From CAVTLG01 sp963735495 (lineage in GTDB: Bacteria; Chloroflexota; Ktedonobacteria; Ktedonobacterales; Ktedonobacteraceae): 64,000 nucleotides of DNA. Under the pieces are notes generated by a model. It saw only the letters and a program-made list of their open reading frames with translations. It did no database searches and was not told where the DNA came from. The stretch spans positions 372,001-436,000 of the forward strand of contig CAVTLG010000008.1 in the NCBI GenBank assembly GCA_963735495.1. Direction: 5' to 3'. Both the position numbers and the translations under genes were made by a program. Shown one piece after another: positions 37,402-47,000 of this stretch. Numbering within the stretch: position 1 is the first letter of the stretch; each line of letters opens with the position of its first letter.

Positions 37402-38448
37402 TTAGAACTGACGCAAAAAACGCAGGTCGTTCGCAGAAAAAAGGCGGATCTCTCCAATGCCATACTTTAATATCGCGATGCGCTCTACTCCCATACCGAA
37501 GGCGAAACCACGATACTTTTTAGGATCATAGCCAACTTCTCGCAACACACGCGGGTGCACCATACCGGAACCCAAGATCTCTAACCAGCCGCTATACTTG
37601 CAGGAGCGACAGCCAGCTCCATCACACAAGAGGCAATTGATATCTACCTCCGCGCTGGGCTCTGTGAACGGGAAGTAGCTCCCACGAAAGCGCATCCGTC
37701 GATCTTCGCCGAACATCTCGCGCACGAAACGCTCCAGGCAACCTTTGAGATCAGCCATGGTACAATACTCATCGACCAGCAGCCCTTCGATCTGATGGAA
37801 CATGGCTTCATGCGTCGCATCAATAGCCTCGTTACGATACACTTTCCCCGGTACCACCACACGGACCGGTGGCCGCATCTGCTGCATTGTACGGATCTGC
37901 ATAGGCGATGTTTGTGTACGCAGCAGAATCTGACCGGGCGAGACCCAGAATGTATCCTGCATGTCACGCGCCGGGTGGTCTTCCGGTATATTCAGGGCCT
38001 GGAAATTGTAGTAATCCGTCTCGACCTCCAGCCCCTGCGCGACGCTAAAACCCATACGCTCGAAGATCTGCGTCACCTCTAAGATAATGCGCGAGATCGG
38101 ATGCATGTGTCCGGCTGGCAATGTGCGTCCTGGTAGCGTGACATCAATACGTTCCTGCTCTAACGCTTGCAAAAGTTCACGCTGACGTAACGCTTCACGT
38201 TTTGCTGCCAGTTGCTGCTCCAGACTGGCTTTTACCGTGTTGATTTTCTGGCCCACGACGGGGCGTTCTTCTTTCGACAGCCTGGGCATCACCGCAGAGA
38301 TATTTTTGAGTTCGCCTCGATTGCGTCCTAGATAGCGCGTATCCCACTCGTCCAGCGCAGCCGATGCATCAATCGGCTCCAATTCCGCAAGAGCACGCTC
38401 CCGTAACTCATCGAGCTGCCCAAGCAACAGTTCAAGTTGTCCCAACAT
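37402..38448 (-). CDS. pheS: Phenylalanine-tRNA ligase alpha subunit
   Basis: 348 residues. Charges tRNA-Phe as an (alpha-beta)2 complex with PheT. An N-terminal coiled coil is followed by class II motifs: motif 1-like HPISRIILEVTQIFERMGF, motif 2 VPGKVYRNEAIDATHEAMFHQIEGL (in parts) and motif 3 GFAFGMGVERIAIL. The Cys-rich insertion CLLCDGAGCRSCKYSGW is typical of many bacterial PheS. Intact and of usual length. It stands behind a T-box leader responding to uncharged tRNA-Phe. Confidence 0.95.
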   Translation of the reverse strand: MLGQLELLLGQLDELRERALAELEPIDASAALDEWDTRYLGRNRGELKNISAVMPRLSKEERPVVGQKINTVKASLEQQLAAKREALRQRELLQALEQERIDVTLPGRTLPAGHMHPISRIILEVTQIFERMGFSVAQGLEVETDYYNFQALNIPEDHPARDMQDTFWVSPGQILLRTQTSPMQIRTMQQMRPPVRVVVPGKVYRNEAIDATHEAMFHQIEGLLVDEYCTMADLKGCLERFVREMFGEDRRMRFRGSYFPFTEPSAEVDINCLLCDGAGCRSCKYSGWLEILGSGMVHPRVLREVGYDPKKYRGFAFGMGVERIAILKYGIGEIRLFSANDLRFLRQF

Positions 38449-38460
38449 AGATCCTCCAAA

Positions 38461-38775
38461 AAAACAAAAAAACCGACATTCGTCAACAGGGACGAAGTTG
38501 TCGGCATAGCAAGCTCCGTGGTACCACCCGCATTGAATCTAACGCCTGTTCCTGTGTTCGCCAGCGCAGAACCACAGAGAACATAGCTCAATTCCACTCG
38601 GTTTGTCCGCTAACGGTGACAGGCCGGGGCCATCTACTTACGTTTGAGCGTTCAACAGCCAGCTCTAGGGTGAACTTCAGCGAATAGTTGCGCAAAAGGG
38701 CTTGCAGTCGATGACCCTTTCTCCCTGGGCGTTACCTGTGCGCTTACTCTCCCTATCCTCGCATTTTTAGCCTAC
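38461..38775 (-). promoter_or_regulatory. T-box riboswitch (tRNA-Phe) before pheS
   Basis: On the minus strand the T-box core GGGTGGTACCACGG lies at 38516-38529. A terminator follows at 38461-38504: a CCGACA...TGTCGG-type stem ending in a run of T. A likely specifier codon TTC (Phe) sits at 38672-38674, in GAAGTTCACC, within the Stem I region, which begins near 38775. When uncharged tRNA-Phe binds, the antiterminator should form and pheS be expressed. Confidence 0.9.
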
Positions 38776-38794
38776 TAAATTTTTACTGGAGTGA

Positions 38795-38823
38795 AGTATA
38801 GCACATTTTACAGGTAATGTCCA
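38795..38823 (-). promoter_or_regulatory. Predicted promoter of the pheS T-box leader
   Basis: On the minus strand: TGGACA (38823-38818), 17-base spacer, TATACT (38800-38795). Good match to sigma-70 consensus at the right distance from the T-box Stem I. Confidence 0.7.
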
Positions 38824-39057
38824 CTGAAGAAAAAGGGCTAATACCCTAACAGTTCCTGTAATTCCTTCTCACACTGCTTGCTCAGTGAAATCATCGTTTT
38901 CGTTGCGCTTATGACATCGGCCTACCTCGTACTTAATCTCACCATCGGAATTTATAATGAGGAATGTCAGTATTGCCAAATAAAGGCACATGCATGATAA
39001 TAGGCACATTAAGCACTAGCACAATTGTTAAAGGAAGCGACAAGGGAGCAAATTAGC

Positions 39058-41007
39058 ATGTTTTTTAGTAGAGAACAGATTGAGCAGTCCACTAGACAGC
39101 TAAGCGAGCTAAACCCGTTTTTTGGCACTGTGTTTTTGGCATTTAAAGAAGTTGATTTGCCCATAGATGAAACAAAAACGATCCACTTCCTGCCTCTTTT
39201 GGAGGCTTTCTTACAAAAATACTATCGTCCAACCAATAAATATAACGGCTTTTATACCCCATTCAAAACCTCTAACAAAAAGCAGCGCTGGAACACACAC
39301 CAATACGCCAATACATTACACAGAATCTCCGTTGATACATTCTCTGATGTGATCCTGCACCCAAAAGGTGGTAGCGCATGGGGATGGAAAAGTGAGTATG
39401 TTAAAACGCTTTCACAAGAACATCTGACCATTAGTCTCATTCCCACGTTTGATTTAGCTGTCTGGCTATTCCGATCTATAAACTGGAAAAAAGACACACA
39501 AATCTCCGACATCATCGAGACTTTCTTCAAAACATTTCACGTTAACCAGCAAGAAGCTATTTTATTTAACACAAAAGTACCTTTCCATAGCAAACCACTA
39601 TTTCAAGAGCAAGCTCTGATGGAACAAGATCTCCTGAGCATTATCGGACTACCACCCAACCTCACCGCAGAGAAGAGAAATGATCGGCAGGTACCATTAC
39701 TCAATTCTATTAATACATCAGAAGAATACGGCGCTAAACTCCAAATGTTAAAACTCACTGAAGTAGGACCTTCCGAGCAAGTAGCCCTGGACTTTGCGCC
39801 ACGGCTCAATATAATCACTGGAGATAACGCATTAGGCAAAACCTTTCTCCTGGAGTGTGCCTGGTGGGCCTTAACCGGAACGTGGGCTTCCCAATATCCA
39901 GCACATCCACATCCACATGCAGACAAGCCTGGCATTACATTTCAAATTGGCCGGGAATATCAGGCTGATAAGGCACAGACAGCCAAATATAACTGGAAAA
40001 CACAGAACTGGGCTGAGTTGAAAAGGCGCAGTGTCTTACCTGGCTTGTCTATATTTTCTCAGGCAGACGGATCTTTTGCCGTCTGGGACCCAACAAAATT
40101 GGATGCATTCTCGCAAAATGGGGCGACAGAGGTCTTTATACGCATCTCATCTAGAGGAGTTTGGCAAGGCGTACGAGAAGAACGAAACAACAAGCTAGTT
40201 GTTAGATGCAGAGGGCTGATAGATGATTGGACTACCTGGCAAACCGCCGAGGATCAATCTCGTTTTAAGGCATTTTGTGCCGCGCTCAAAGAACTATCAC
40301 CACACCCCCAATATCCCCTCGTTCCAGGAAAACCGACGAGATTCCCCAGTGAGGATGGAGATGTGCGAGAGGTTCCTACACTGCAATTTCCCTATGGCGA
40401 GGTGCCAATCATGGTATGCTCTGCCGGAATCAAGCGCATCGTCGCGCTAGCATATGTGCTGGTATGGGCATGGTATGAACATGTTGTCAGTTCAGAACTC
40501 ATACGTGAAAAACCACAGCGCAGCATAGTTTTACTTATTGATGAGATGGAAGCGCATCTTCACCCTTTCTGGCAACGAGTGATCGTCCCAGCAGTCATGA
40601 AAGCTATTCAGGCACTATCAGAGGAAGTCGGGACGCAGGTCATTATTGCGACACATTCTCCACTTGTGCTGGCTTCTGTAGAGCCTTTATTTGACGCAGA
40701 TATCGATAAACTATTTCATCTTTATCTAGAATTGACAGATGGCTCAGTGCAACTTAATGAGGAACCTTTTGTTAAGAGAGGGCGAGTTGACCAATGGCTG
40801 ATGGACGATATTTTTGGACTGACGCAGCCTAGATCGCTAGAAGCAGAAAAAGCTATTGCAGAGGCGAATGCACTGCAATTAGAACCAGATCCCCCCACAG
40901 AAAAAGTGCAAGAGATCTCTGATACACTTAGAAAAGTCTTAGCTCCCGATGATGAATTCTGGCCTTTATGGGTCTATTTTGCGCAAGAGCGAGGTATTTC
41001 ACTTTGA
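39058..41007 (+). CDS. Septu-like ABC-type ATPase (PtuA-like)
   Basis: 649 residues from the ATG at 39058, chosen because AGGGAG lies upstream; a TTG at 39025 is a weaker alternative. N-terminal ~220 residues of unknown fold precede an ABC-type ATPase: Walker A GDNALGKT, signature-like CSAGIKRI, Walker B IVLLIDEMEAHLHP, and a switch His in IIATHSPLV. The layout matches PtuA of the Septu anti-phage system or a retron ATPase. It stops 12 bases before the HNH partner, or overlaps it if TTG is used. No reverse transcriptase is adjacent, so Septu-like is preferred over a retron. Confidence 0.78.
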   Translation: MFFSREQIEQSTRQLSELNPFFGTVFLAFKEVDLPIDETKTIHFLPLLEAFLQKYYRPTNKYNGFYTPFKTSNKKQRWNTHQYANTLHRISVDTFSDVILHPKGGSAWGWKSEYVKTLSQEHLTISLIPTFDLAVWLFRSINWKKDTQISDIIETFFKTFHVNQQEAILFNTKVPFHSKPLFQEQALMEQDLLSIIGLPPNLTAEKRNDRQVPLLNSINTSEEYGAKLQMLKLTEVGPSEQVALDFAPRLNIITGDNALGKTFLLECAWWALTGTWASQYPAHPHPHADKPGITFQIGREYQADKAQTAKYNWKTQNWAELKRRSVLPGLSIFSQADGSFAVWDPTKLDAFSQNGATEVFIRISSRGVWQGVREERNNKLVVRCRGLIDDWTTWQTAEDQSRFKAFCAALKELSPHPQYPLVPGKPTRFPSEDGDVREVPTLQFPYGEVPIMVCSAGIKRIVALAYVLVWAWYEHVVSSELIREKPQRSIVLLIDEMEAHLHPFWQRVIVPAVMKAIQALSEEVGTQVIIATHSPLVLASVEPLFDADIDKLFHLYLELTDGSVQLNEEPFVKRGRVDQWLMDDIFGLTQPRSLEAEKAIAEANALQLEPDPPTEKVQEISDTLRKVLAPDDEFWPLWVYFAQERGISL

Positions 41008-41018
41008 TACCCATTAAA

Positions 41019-41636
41019 ATGCAACCTGAACCAAGCCATTTCTATGAGAAAGTGCAAAAGAAAGGTGAAAAGTTTCTGGCACAGCACCCTGAAGCAAAAG
41101 GGAGTGCATTAGAAGCTTATTGGAGATCGATTATCCCTGATCTTTATACGGCATATTCAAAGATATGCGCATATAGTTGTCATTGGATACCTGAAGATAC
41201 AGGTTGGAATACTGTCGAACATTTCAGACCAAAAGATCTTTATCCAGAAGAAGCGTATTGTTGGGCAAATTATAGGCTGGTGTGTGGTAGACTTAACGGT
41301 AGAAAAGGTATACACGAAGATGTGCTTGACCCATTTACGCTACAAGAAGGTTGGTTTACCATACATTTTCCTTCGCTACAGCTGATACCAGGTAGACATC
41401 TTGCAAAGGATGATGTACAAAAAGTCAAGCAAACAATCGATAGACTCAATTTAAACGATGCAACATGTATAGATAGTCGTAAAGGCTGGTTAGAATCTTA
41501 TCTATTAAAAAGGTGCAACATACAACTGCTAGAAGAGAGAGCACCATTTCTAGCAAAAGAGCTTAATCGTCAGGAACTCACCGATATGAACCACCCAATG
41601 TGGGATGCCTTCAGAAAATATGCCAAAATCTCTTGA
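41019..41636 (+). CDS. HNH endonuclease partner (PtuB-like)
   Basis: 205 residues from the ATG at 41019; a TTG at 41004 overlapping the ATPase stop as TTGA would add five residues. It has an HNH-like core: CAYSCHWIPEDTGWNTVEHFRPK with His in the middle, YCWANYRLVCGRLNGRKG and VLDPF (in parts). This fits the TIGR02646/PtuB family. With the upstream ATPase it forms a compact two-gene defence cassette. Probable role: ATPase senses phage, HNH cuts nucleic acid, leading to abortive protection. tRNA-Pro follows 46 bases later. Confidence 0.78.
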   Translation: MQPEPSHFYEKVQKKGEKFLAQHPEAKGSALEAYWRSIIPDLYTAYSKICAYSCHWIPEDTGWNTVEHFRPKDLYPEEAYCWANYRLVCGRLNGRKGIHEDVLDPFTLQEGWFTIHFPSLQLIPGRHLAKDDVQKVKQTIDRLNLNDATCIDSRKGWLESYLLKRCNIQLLEERAPFLAKELNRQELTDMNHPMWDAFRKYAKIS

Positions 41637-41682
41637 CGCAACAGGGCTTTTCTGCTATACTCGCTGGTGTCCTTACGGATAA

Positions 41683-41756
41683 CGGGGTGTAGCGCAGCCT
41701 GGTAGCGCACTACAATGGGGTTGTAGTGGTCGGAGGTTCAAATCCTCTCACCCCGA
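41683..41756 (+). tRNA. tRNA-Pro (anticodon GGG)
   Basis: 74 bases. Acceptor CGGGGTG pairs with CACCCCG; D-arm GCGCAGCCTGGTAGCGC, anticodon stem CTACA/TGTAG with loop ATGGGGT giving GGG, T-arm GGAGGTTCAAATCCTC. Discriminator A; CCA not encoded. It stands immediately downstream of the Septu-like pair, a common integration hot spot. Confidence 0.95.
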
Positions 41757-41763
41757 CTAAGAC

Positions 41764-41805
41764 AAGGCAGGAAGTTCTTCTATGAAAGAGTTTTCTGCCT
41801 TATTT
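41764..41805 (+). terminator. Terminator after tRNA-Pro
   Basis: AAGGCAGGAA pairs with TTTTCTGCCTT at 41791-41801, followed by ATTTCG. Reasonable hairpin, modest T-run. Confidence 0.55.
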
Positions 41806-42058
41806 CGTGCCAGCTAGCAGAGCCTGTATCAGAACACCATATGTCAAATAAGGGACTCTCGAAAACTAAATTGTCCCAGACATGCCATACCGCAGCCCAG
41901 GGATGAGAGCCTGCAAACCAACTCAGCACATGGTCTGCATAGGCCATTCGTATTTGCTCCAATAAAACAGGATCTTTCTTGTCCTCTTTTTCTGATATAA
42001 AGAGAGAAAGGCGAAAGAAAGCATTCAACCGGATGCCTATCACCAAAAGGAGCATGGT

Positions 42059-42511
42059 ATGACCCTCTCATTACGATCTGTAACCCCTGATAACTGGAAT
42101 GCAGTTGCCCAATTGAAGGTAAGTGATGACCAGAGCCATTTTGTGGCTCCCAACAGCTATTCACTTGCTCAGGCAGCCTATGAGTCTGGGAATACGCCGG
42201 TAGCAATCTATGATGATGAGACATTGGTGGGTTTTGCGATGTATACGCATGAGCCCTGGCAAGGCGAATTTGGGATTGTGCGGATGATGATTGACGCGCA
42301 ACATCAAGGCAAAGGATACGGACGCCAAGCAGTACTCGCACTCAACGATGTCTTACGTCGTTTGCCAGGATGCGACTCGATCATCTTAAGCGTGATCAAG
42401 GAGAATACTGGAGCCTGGCATCTCTATCAAAGTATCGGTTTTGTGATCTATGAGGAAGATGAGCATCTCTCCTGGGCCAGGCTCACGTTGCCGATTTCGG
42501 AGGCAGAGTGA
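42059..42511 (+). CDS. GNAT acetyltransferase, polyamine-acetyltransferase-like
   Basis: 150 residues. Acetyl-CoA-dependent N-acetyltransferase. Motif A: IVRMMIDAQHQGKGYGRQAVLAL, with Q/RxxGxG/A at HQGKGYG. The strand VGFAMYTH and C-terminal SVIKENTGAWHLYQSIGFVI match diamine/spermidine N-acetyltransferases of the SpeG/BltD type. AAGGAG box eight bases before the ATG. Divergent region between it and tRNA-Pro contains no convincing gene. A terminator follows. Confidence 0.85.
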   Translation: MTLSLRSVTPDNWNAVAQLKVSDDQSHFVAPNSYSLAQAAYESGNTPVAIYDDETLVGFAMYTHEPWQGEFGIVRMMIDAQHQGKGYGRQAVLALNDVLRRLPGCDSIILSVIKENTGAWHLYQSIGFVIYEEDEHLSWARLTLPISEAE

Positions 42512-42744
42512 GCCTGGTTGAAAACGACTTCCGGTAGGTTGTTTCTCCACGCATTGTCGCATAAGTTGTCTTGAGCAGCCTTGAGGCCCATCCATTTCCA
42601 TCAAAAGGAAGTGATGATTGATCACGATATTGGAGTTACTGAAGAAACAAGATATATTATAAAAAAGATAGATCTCGACTATTTTAACGAAGATTAGCCA
42701 AACTAAAATACCTTCCCAGGAATTCAAATTCTCTTGCCCCAGCC

Positions 42745-42775
42745 AGAGGTGACAAATTAGCTGTCACCTCTTTTT
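42745..42775 (+). terminator. Rho-independent terminator after the GNAT gene
   Basis: AGAGGTGACA (42745-42754) pairs with TGTCACCTCT (42762-42771) across a 7-base loop, followed by TTTT. Confidence 0.8.
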
Positions 42776-42797
42776 CACACTCCTCTCTCCAAACAGG

Positions 42798-43874
42798 TTA
42801 CTTGCTCTCTGTATGCTTGACTGCTGTAATCACCGTAGCCCCAGGTGTAATGATACGATGACAGCGTATCTGCCCCATGCCCACCTGCTCAAGCCAGTTC
42901 TGCACCGTCGCGAAGGGATAGCATGTTCCCCCGATGGTTGCCATGGTTAAGGCCATAAACTGCACCATCAATGAAGCCAGGCGTGAGCCGCGCGTCTGAT
43001 CTATCACCTGATCCACAAAGACCAGCACGCCACCAGGCTTGAGCGTTTGCGCGACCTTCGCCAGCATAGCCTGATTTGTCTCTGGTGGCAACAGGTGTGC
43101 TATATGAAAGTACAAGGCGACATCGAAGGACGCCCCAAGCTGTTCAGCGAAGTCGTCACGGATGATATCACCACACACAAAACTCATACGCTTCTCCAGG
43201 TGGAGCAGTTGCGCGGTGCGCTGACCAGCAACGATGCCCGGTTGAATATCCAGAATGGTCGCATGCAAGTTCGGATACTTACGGCAGAGTAACGCACTAT
43301 ATCCCGCGTGCGATCCTCCGACGTCAAGCAAACTGGTAGCAGCAGGTGGCACCGATACACGACGCATAATGTCGTCCCCAAGTGCGGTCGCCAGCGACGC
43401 CAGGCCCGCGTAGTGACGCGCCAGCAACGTTTGCACCTCTGGCTGACTGGCATCCTCTTCATAAGGCATACGCATAGCAGGCTTATTGCTGCGTACCACC
43501 GCGGGCAAATGATCCCAGATGGCGACGATATCAGGACTATGCAGAATGTAGGGCGCAATGCTCGCAGACGAACTACTGGTCAGCCAGCGCTGCGTCATAC
43601 GCGTGTTACTATACTTGCTAGCGCGCAGGCGCAGATAGCCCGCTGAAATAAGCAGTTGTAGCAATAATTGTAAACCCTGAGGATCACACTCTACCCGCTC
43701 AGCCAGATCTTGCAGCATGAGTTCTTGTTCACTCAAAATGTCAAAGATACCCAGTTCACAAGCTGTCACCAGCACTTTGGCGATGCCAGGCGCTAGTGGC
43801 GTATCGAAAAGTGGCGTAGGTAGTATATTGAGGCGCGCCAGCATATATTCAAGTGGCGTGAGACGTAGCGGCAT
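42798..43874 (-). CDS. O-methyltransferase, class 2 (acetylserotonin-MT-like)
   Basis: 358 residues from the ATG at 43874; an in-frame TTG at 43913 could add 13. N-terminal winged-helix dimerisation domain (ITACELGIFDILSE pattern as VTACELGIFDILSEQEL, LQLLLQLLISAGYL), then a SAM-binding LLDVGGSHAGYSALL and the C-terminal catalytic region (ALYFHIAHLLPPETNQAMLAK). This matches the O-methyltransferase type 2 family acting on small aromatic or polyketide compounds. No biosynthetic cluster surrounds it. Substrate unknown. Confidence 0.85.
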   Translation of the reverse strand: MPLRLTPLEYMLARLNILPTPLFDTPLAPGIAKVLVTACELGIFDILSEQELMLQDLAERVECDPQGLQLLLQLLISAGYLRLRASKYSNTRMTQRWLTSSSSASIAPYILHSPDIVAIWDHLPAVVRSNKPAMRMPYEEDASQPEVQTLLARHYAGLASLATALGDDIMRRVSVPPAATSLLDVGGSHAGYSALLCRKYPNLHATILDIQPGIVAGQRTAQLLHLEKRMSFVCGDIIRDDFAEQLGASFDVALYFHIAHLLPPETNQAMLAKVAQTLKPGGVLVFVDQVIDQTRGSRLASLMVQFMALTMATIGGTCYPFATVQNWLEQVGMGQIRCHRIITPGATVITAVKHTESK

Positions 43875-44003
43875 CGGATGGCAACCCTTTCTCTCATTCC
43901 TGAAAATAAGCAAACATTCGGGCTAATGACTTTATACGGGCTAATGAGCCAGCATAAACCCGTGTAAAGCATACCAGAGTCGCAACTTCAGGCACAAAAG
44001 AGC

Positions 44004-47000
44004 TTATGGTAGTACTAGCGGCTTTACCTCGTACTGCTGGCGATGTTCCTCACATAACCAGAAGATGTTGCCATCCGGCGTCAACGTCTTGCGCAAACCT
44101 CCCCACGTCTGATCGGGATCAACTTCCTTCAGGAGATTGTAGAGCGCGCGGAGAGCCGCACCAGCTACATTCTGACCTCCCGTAAGATGTCCCGACAGTG
44201 CATTCATACCATCAGGAGCCTCTAGCTCTGGCACATCACTCACGATTTGATCAACCATGCCAATCGTATCTTGCATCGACTTCACGTCGACCGCTGCGTA
44301 GACCAGGCCAACGGCTTGACCGAGCGGAATGCCATATTTGAGGAATGTTACCAGGTGATTGAGCCAGGGTGATACCGCCTTCCACCACTCCTCGGACTTG
44401 CGTACACGATAGCCTTTGCCCACACGATGCGGACCAGATGGGTGCTGGCAAATCAGGTACATGTGGTACTCCTCACTGACCCAGTTCTTGGGGTTAAACA
44501 GACTATTGCCCCCCGATTCAAGCACAAAGGTGTTCGGACACTCGGCTTCTAGCTTCTGCATCTCCAGGTTCCACTGGCGCGTGAAACTGCGCACAATCAA
44601 TTCAGACTGCTGGTTCAGGCGCAACTCTAAGCTCTGGAAATGGCCTTGCATCTCCTGACGGCTACTTTGTATTTCCCGCTTGATCTCTGTTTGCCCTGTT
44701 TGAATGTCTTGCATGACCTGCTCATTTGTGCTGCTGTGAATACCGTAGAGCAGCAATGGTACTGAGACTGGATAAAACGTGTCGGGGCAATCAACTGTAA
44801 ACCGTTTGTTTTCCATGCGGCGAATTAAATCTTCATAGCGATGATAACGAGGACAGGCTTCTGCCGCATCACGCCCCCAATGGCAGTTACAGGGTATTTC
44901 GCGTCTGACGGTCAGACCTTCGAAGCGCGCCAGGATTTCATCTATGGTATTCATGAGGATAGTAAAGAAGTTCTGCGGCAATGGTCCCTGCACGATTAAA
45001 TGCAGTTCGCGCAGCAACGGATTGAGTTCGGCTCTGGCCTGATGTCCCTGATACTCTAATAGAACGCCCTCGCGCCAATGCTGCTTTTTCGTGTAGCGAT
45101 GCGTGCGCACGATAAAGCGACTCATGATGCCAGCGGGGATAGCTTCAAGACGGTACACCATCTCCACCTGCGACTGACCTTCAGGCGGATGCTTCGGCCA
45201 TGCAGGCAGATCAGCCGGTGGTTGATGCGGCAGCAATAAGGGGATCAGGCTGCTGGTTGGATGCTCACCTGGTAGATCGGCCTCCATCTGATAACTCAGT
45301 TCAAAGCGCTCCATCAAGCGCAGAAAGATCGGATAGAGATAAGACGCATAGAGCTGTCCATCCTCATCGTGCGACCAGATACGCGCTAGCTCAGAGTGCG
45401 GCAAAATCCCTTTTGCTGCGCTGGTAGCATCATCGTCCAACACCAGACTGATGGCCCTGGTTATCCAGTTTGGTTTCAGCACAACCAGATTGCTCAATAC
45501 GTAATCATCGCGAAAATACAGGATTTTGCCGAGATCGTGCAGATAATTGCCGAGCGTCCCTTTGACAATCTCCTCTTCAGTGCCACATTGCGTACAGCAG
45601 CGCACATATTCATTTGCATCAATATATTGCTCTGGGCGAGCCAGCAGAGCATTTTCCACGTCCAGCCACGTGCGCGGCCACGGTTGACCCATCAGCGGCA
45701 AGCGCTCGGCTTCCTCAAGCAGCCGCGCTTTGAGCTCAGCAATACCAGCTCCATCTTGATTGCTGATGTTCAGGCTGCCAACAAGCTGCGGATAAGCATC
45801 TTTGTACAATTGATAATTCAAGTCTGAGCTATGCTCATCAATATGTGTAGCGACCAATAATACAGGCGCATCAGGAGCTAGAGCCTTAATCGTTTCCAGC
45901 CAATAATGCAAGCGCCCCTGCTCTGCTCCGAGGCGTGCATTCCAGACGACGAGATACAGCGAGCGTTTCGTCAGGAAAAACTGGTGCGTCGCATGATAGA
46001 TATGTTGCCCGCCAAAGTCCCAGGTATTGAGCATGGTAGCATGCTCAGGATACGCCAGTTCCAGGCGATCAACCTCAATGCCGTGTGTGGTAGACAAATG
46101 AGGATTAAATTGATCATTGCGCAAAGCACGCAACAGTGAAGACTTACCAGTGCCACCCTCACCAACAAGTAGAAGTTTGGCTTCGTAGCGAGTGAAACGA
46201 TTATTTTGTAATTCCTGTAGGAAACCGAGGACGTCTTTTGTGCCTCTGGCAACTACCTCGGGAGGAGGTGTAAGCAAGTTTGGATTATCGCTGAGGTCAA
46301 GTTTTCGTAAGTTGCTTAACTGACTCATCTCGATAGGTAATTTAGTGAGCAAATTGTGATTGAGATAAAGTTCTTGCAAATTATGTAATTGTATAATTTC
46401 AGCAGAAAGTTCTTTTAGCAGATTCCCGCTCACGTTCAGCACACGTAACTTACTCAACAGTCCTAACTCCCTCGGCAACTTCTTCAGTCGATTCCCGCCC
46501 ACATACAACTCTTGTAAATTGCCCAACTGTCCTAGCTCTCCTGGCAATTCGCTCAATTGGTTCCCATACATAGACAATTCCCGTAAATTGCCTAATTGCC
46601 ATAACTCTTCTGGCAGTCCCTCCAATTGGTTCCCATCCATGTACAACTCTTGCAAACTACTCAACAGTCCTAACTCCCTCGGCAACTTCTTCAGTCGATT
46701 CCCGCCCACATACAACTCTTGTAAATTGCCCAACTGTCCTAGCGCCTCTGGCAGTTCGCTCAATTGGTTCCTATGCACAGACAATTTCTGTAAATTGCCC
46801 AATTGCCATAACTCTTCTGGCAGTCCTTTCAACCAGTTACCATTCACGTACAGCACTTGTAAATTATTTAACTGCCCTACCTCTCTTGGCAATTCTCTCA
46901 ATTGGTTCCCACGCACGTACAACTCTTGTAAATTGCTCAACCTCCCTAGCTCTCTTGGCAACTCCTTCAGTTGGTTTCTAAAAGCAGAAAGTACTTGTAA

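Noticed and set aside
39058..41636. Retron with an ATPase and HNH effector
   Set aside because: No reverse transcriptase gene or msr/msd-like region is present on either side, so a Septu-type pair is preferred.
41780..42055. Leftward open frame of 91 codons between tRNA-Pro and the GNAT gene
   Set aside because: It begins inside the GNAT ribosome-binding region, lacks a ribosome-binding site, and runs over the tRNA terminator. Composition is only mildly protein-like.
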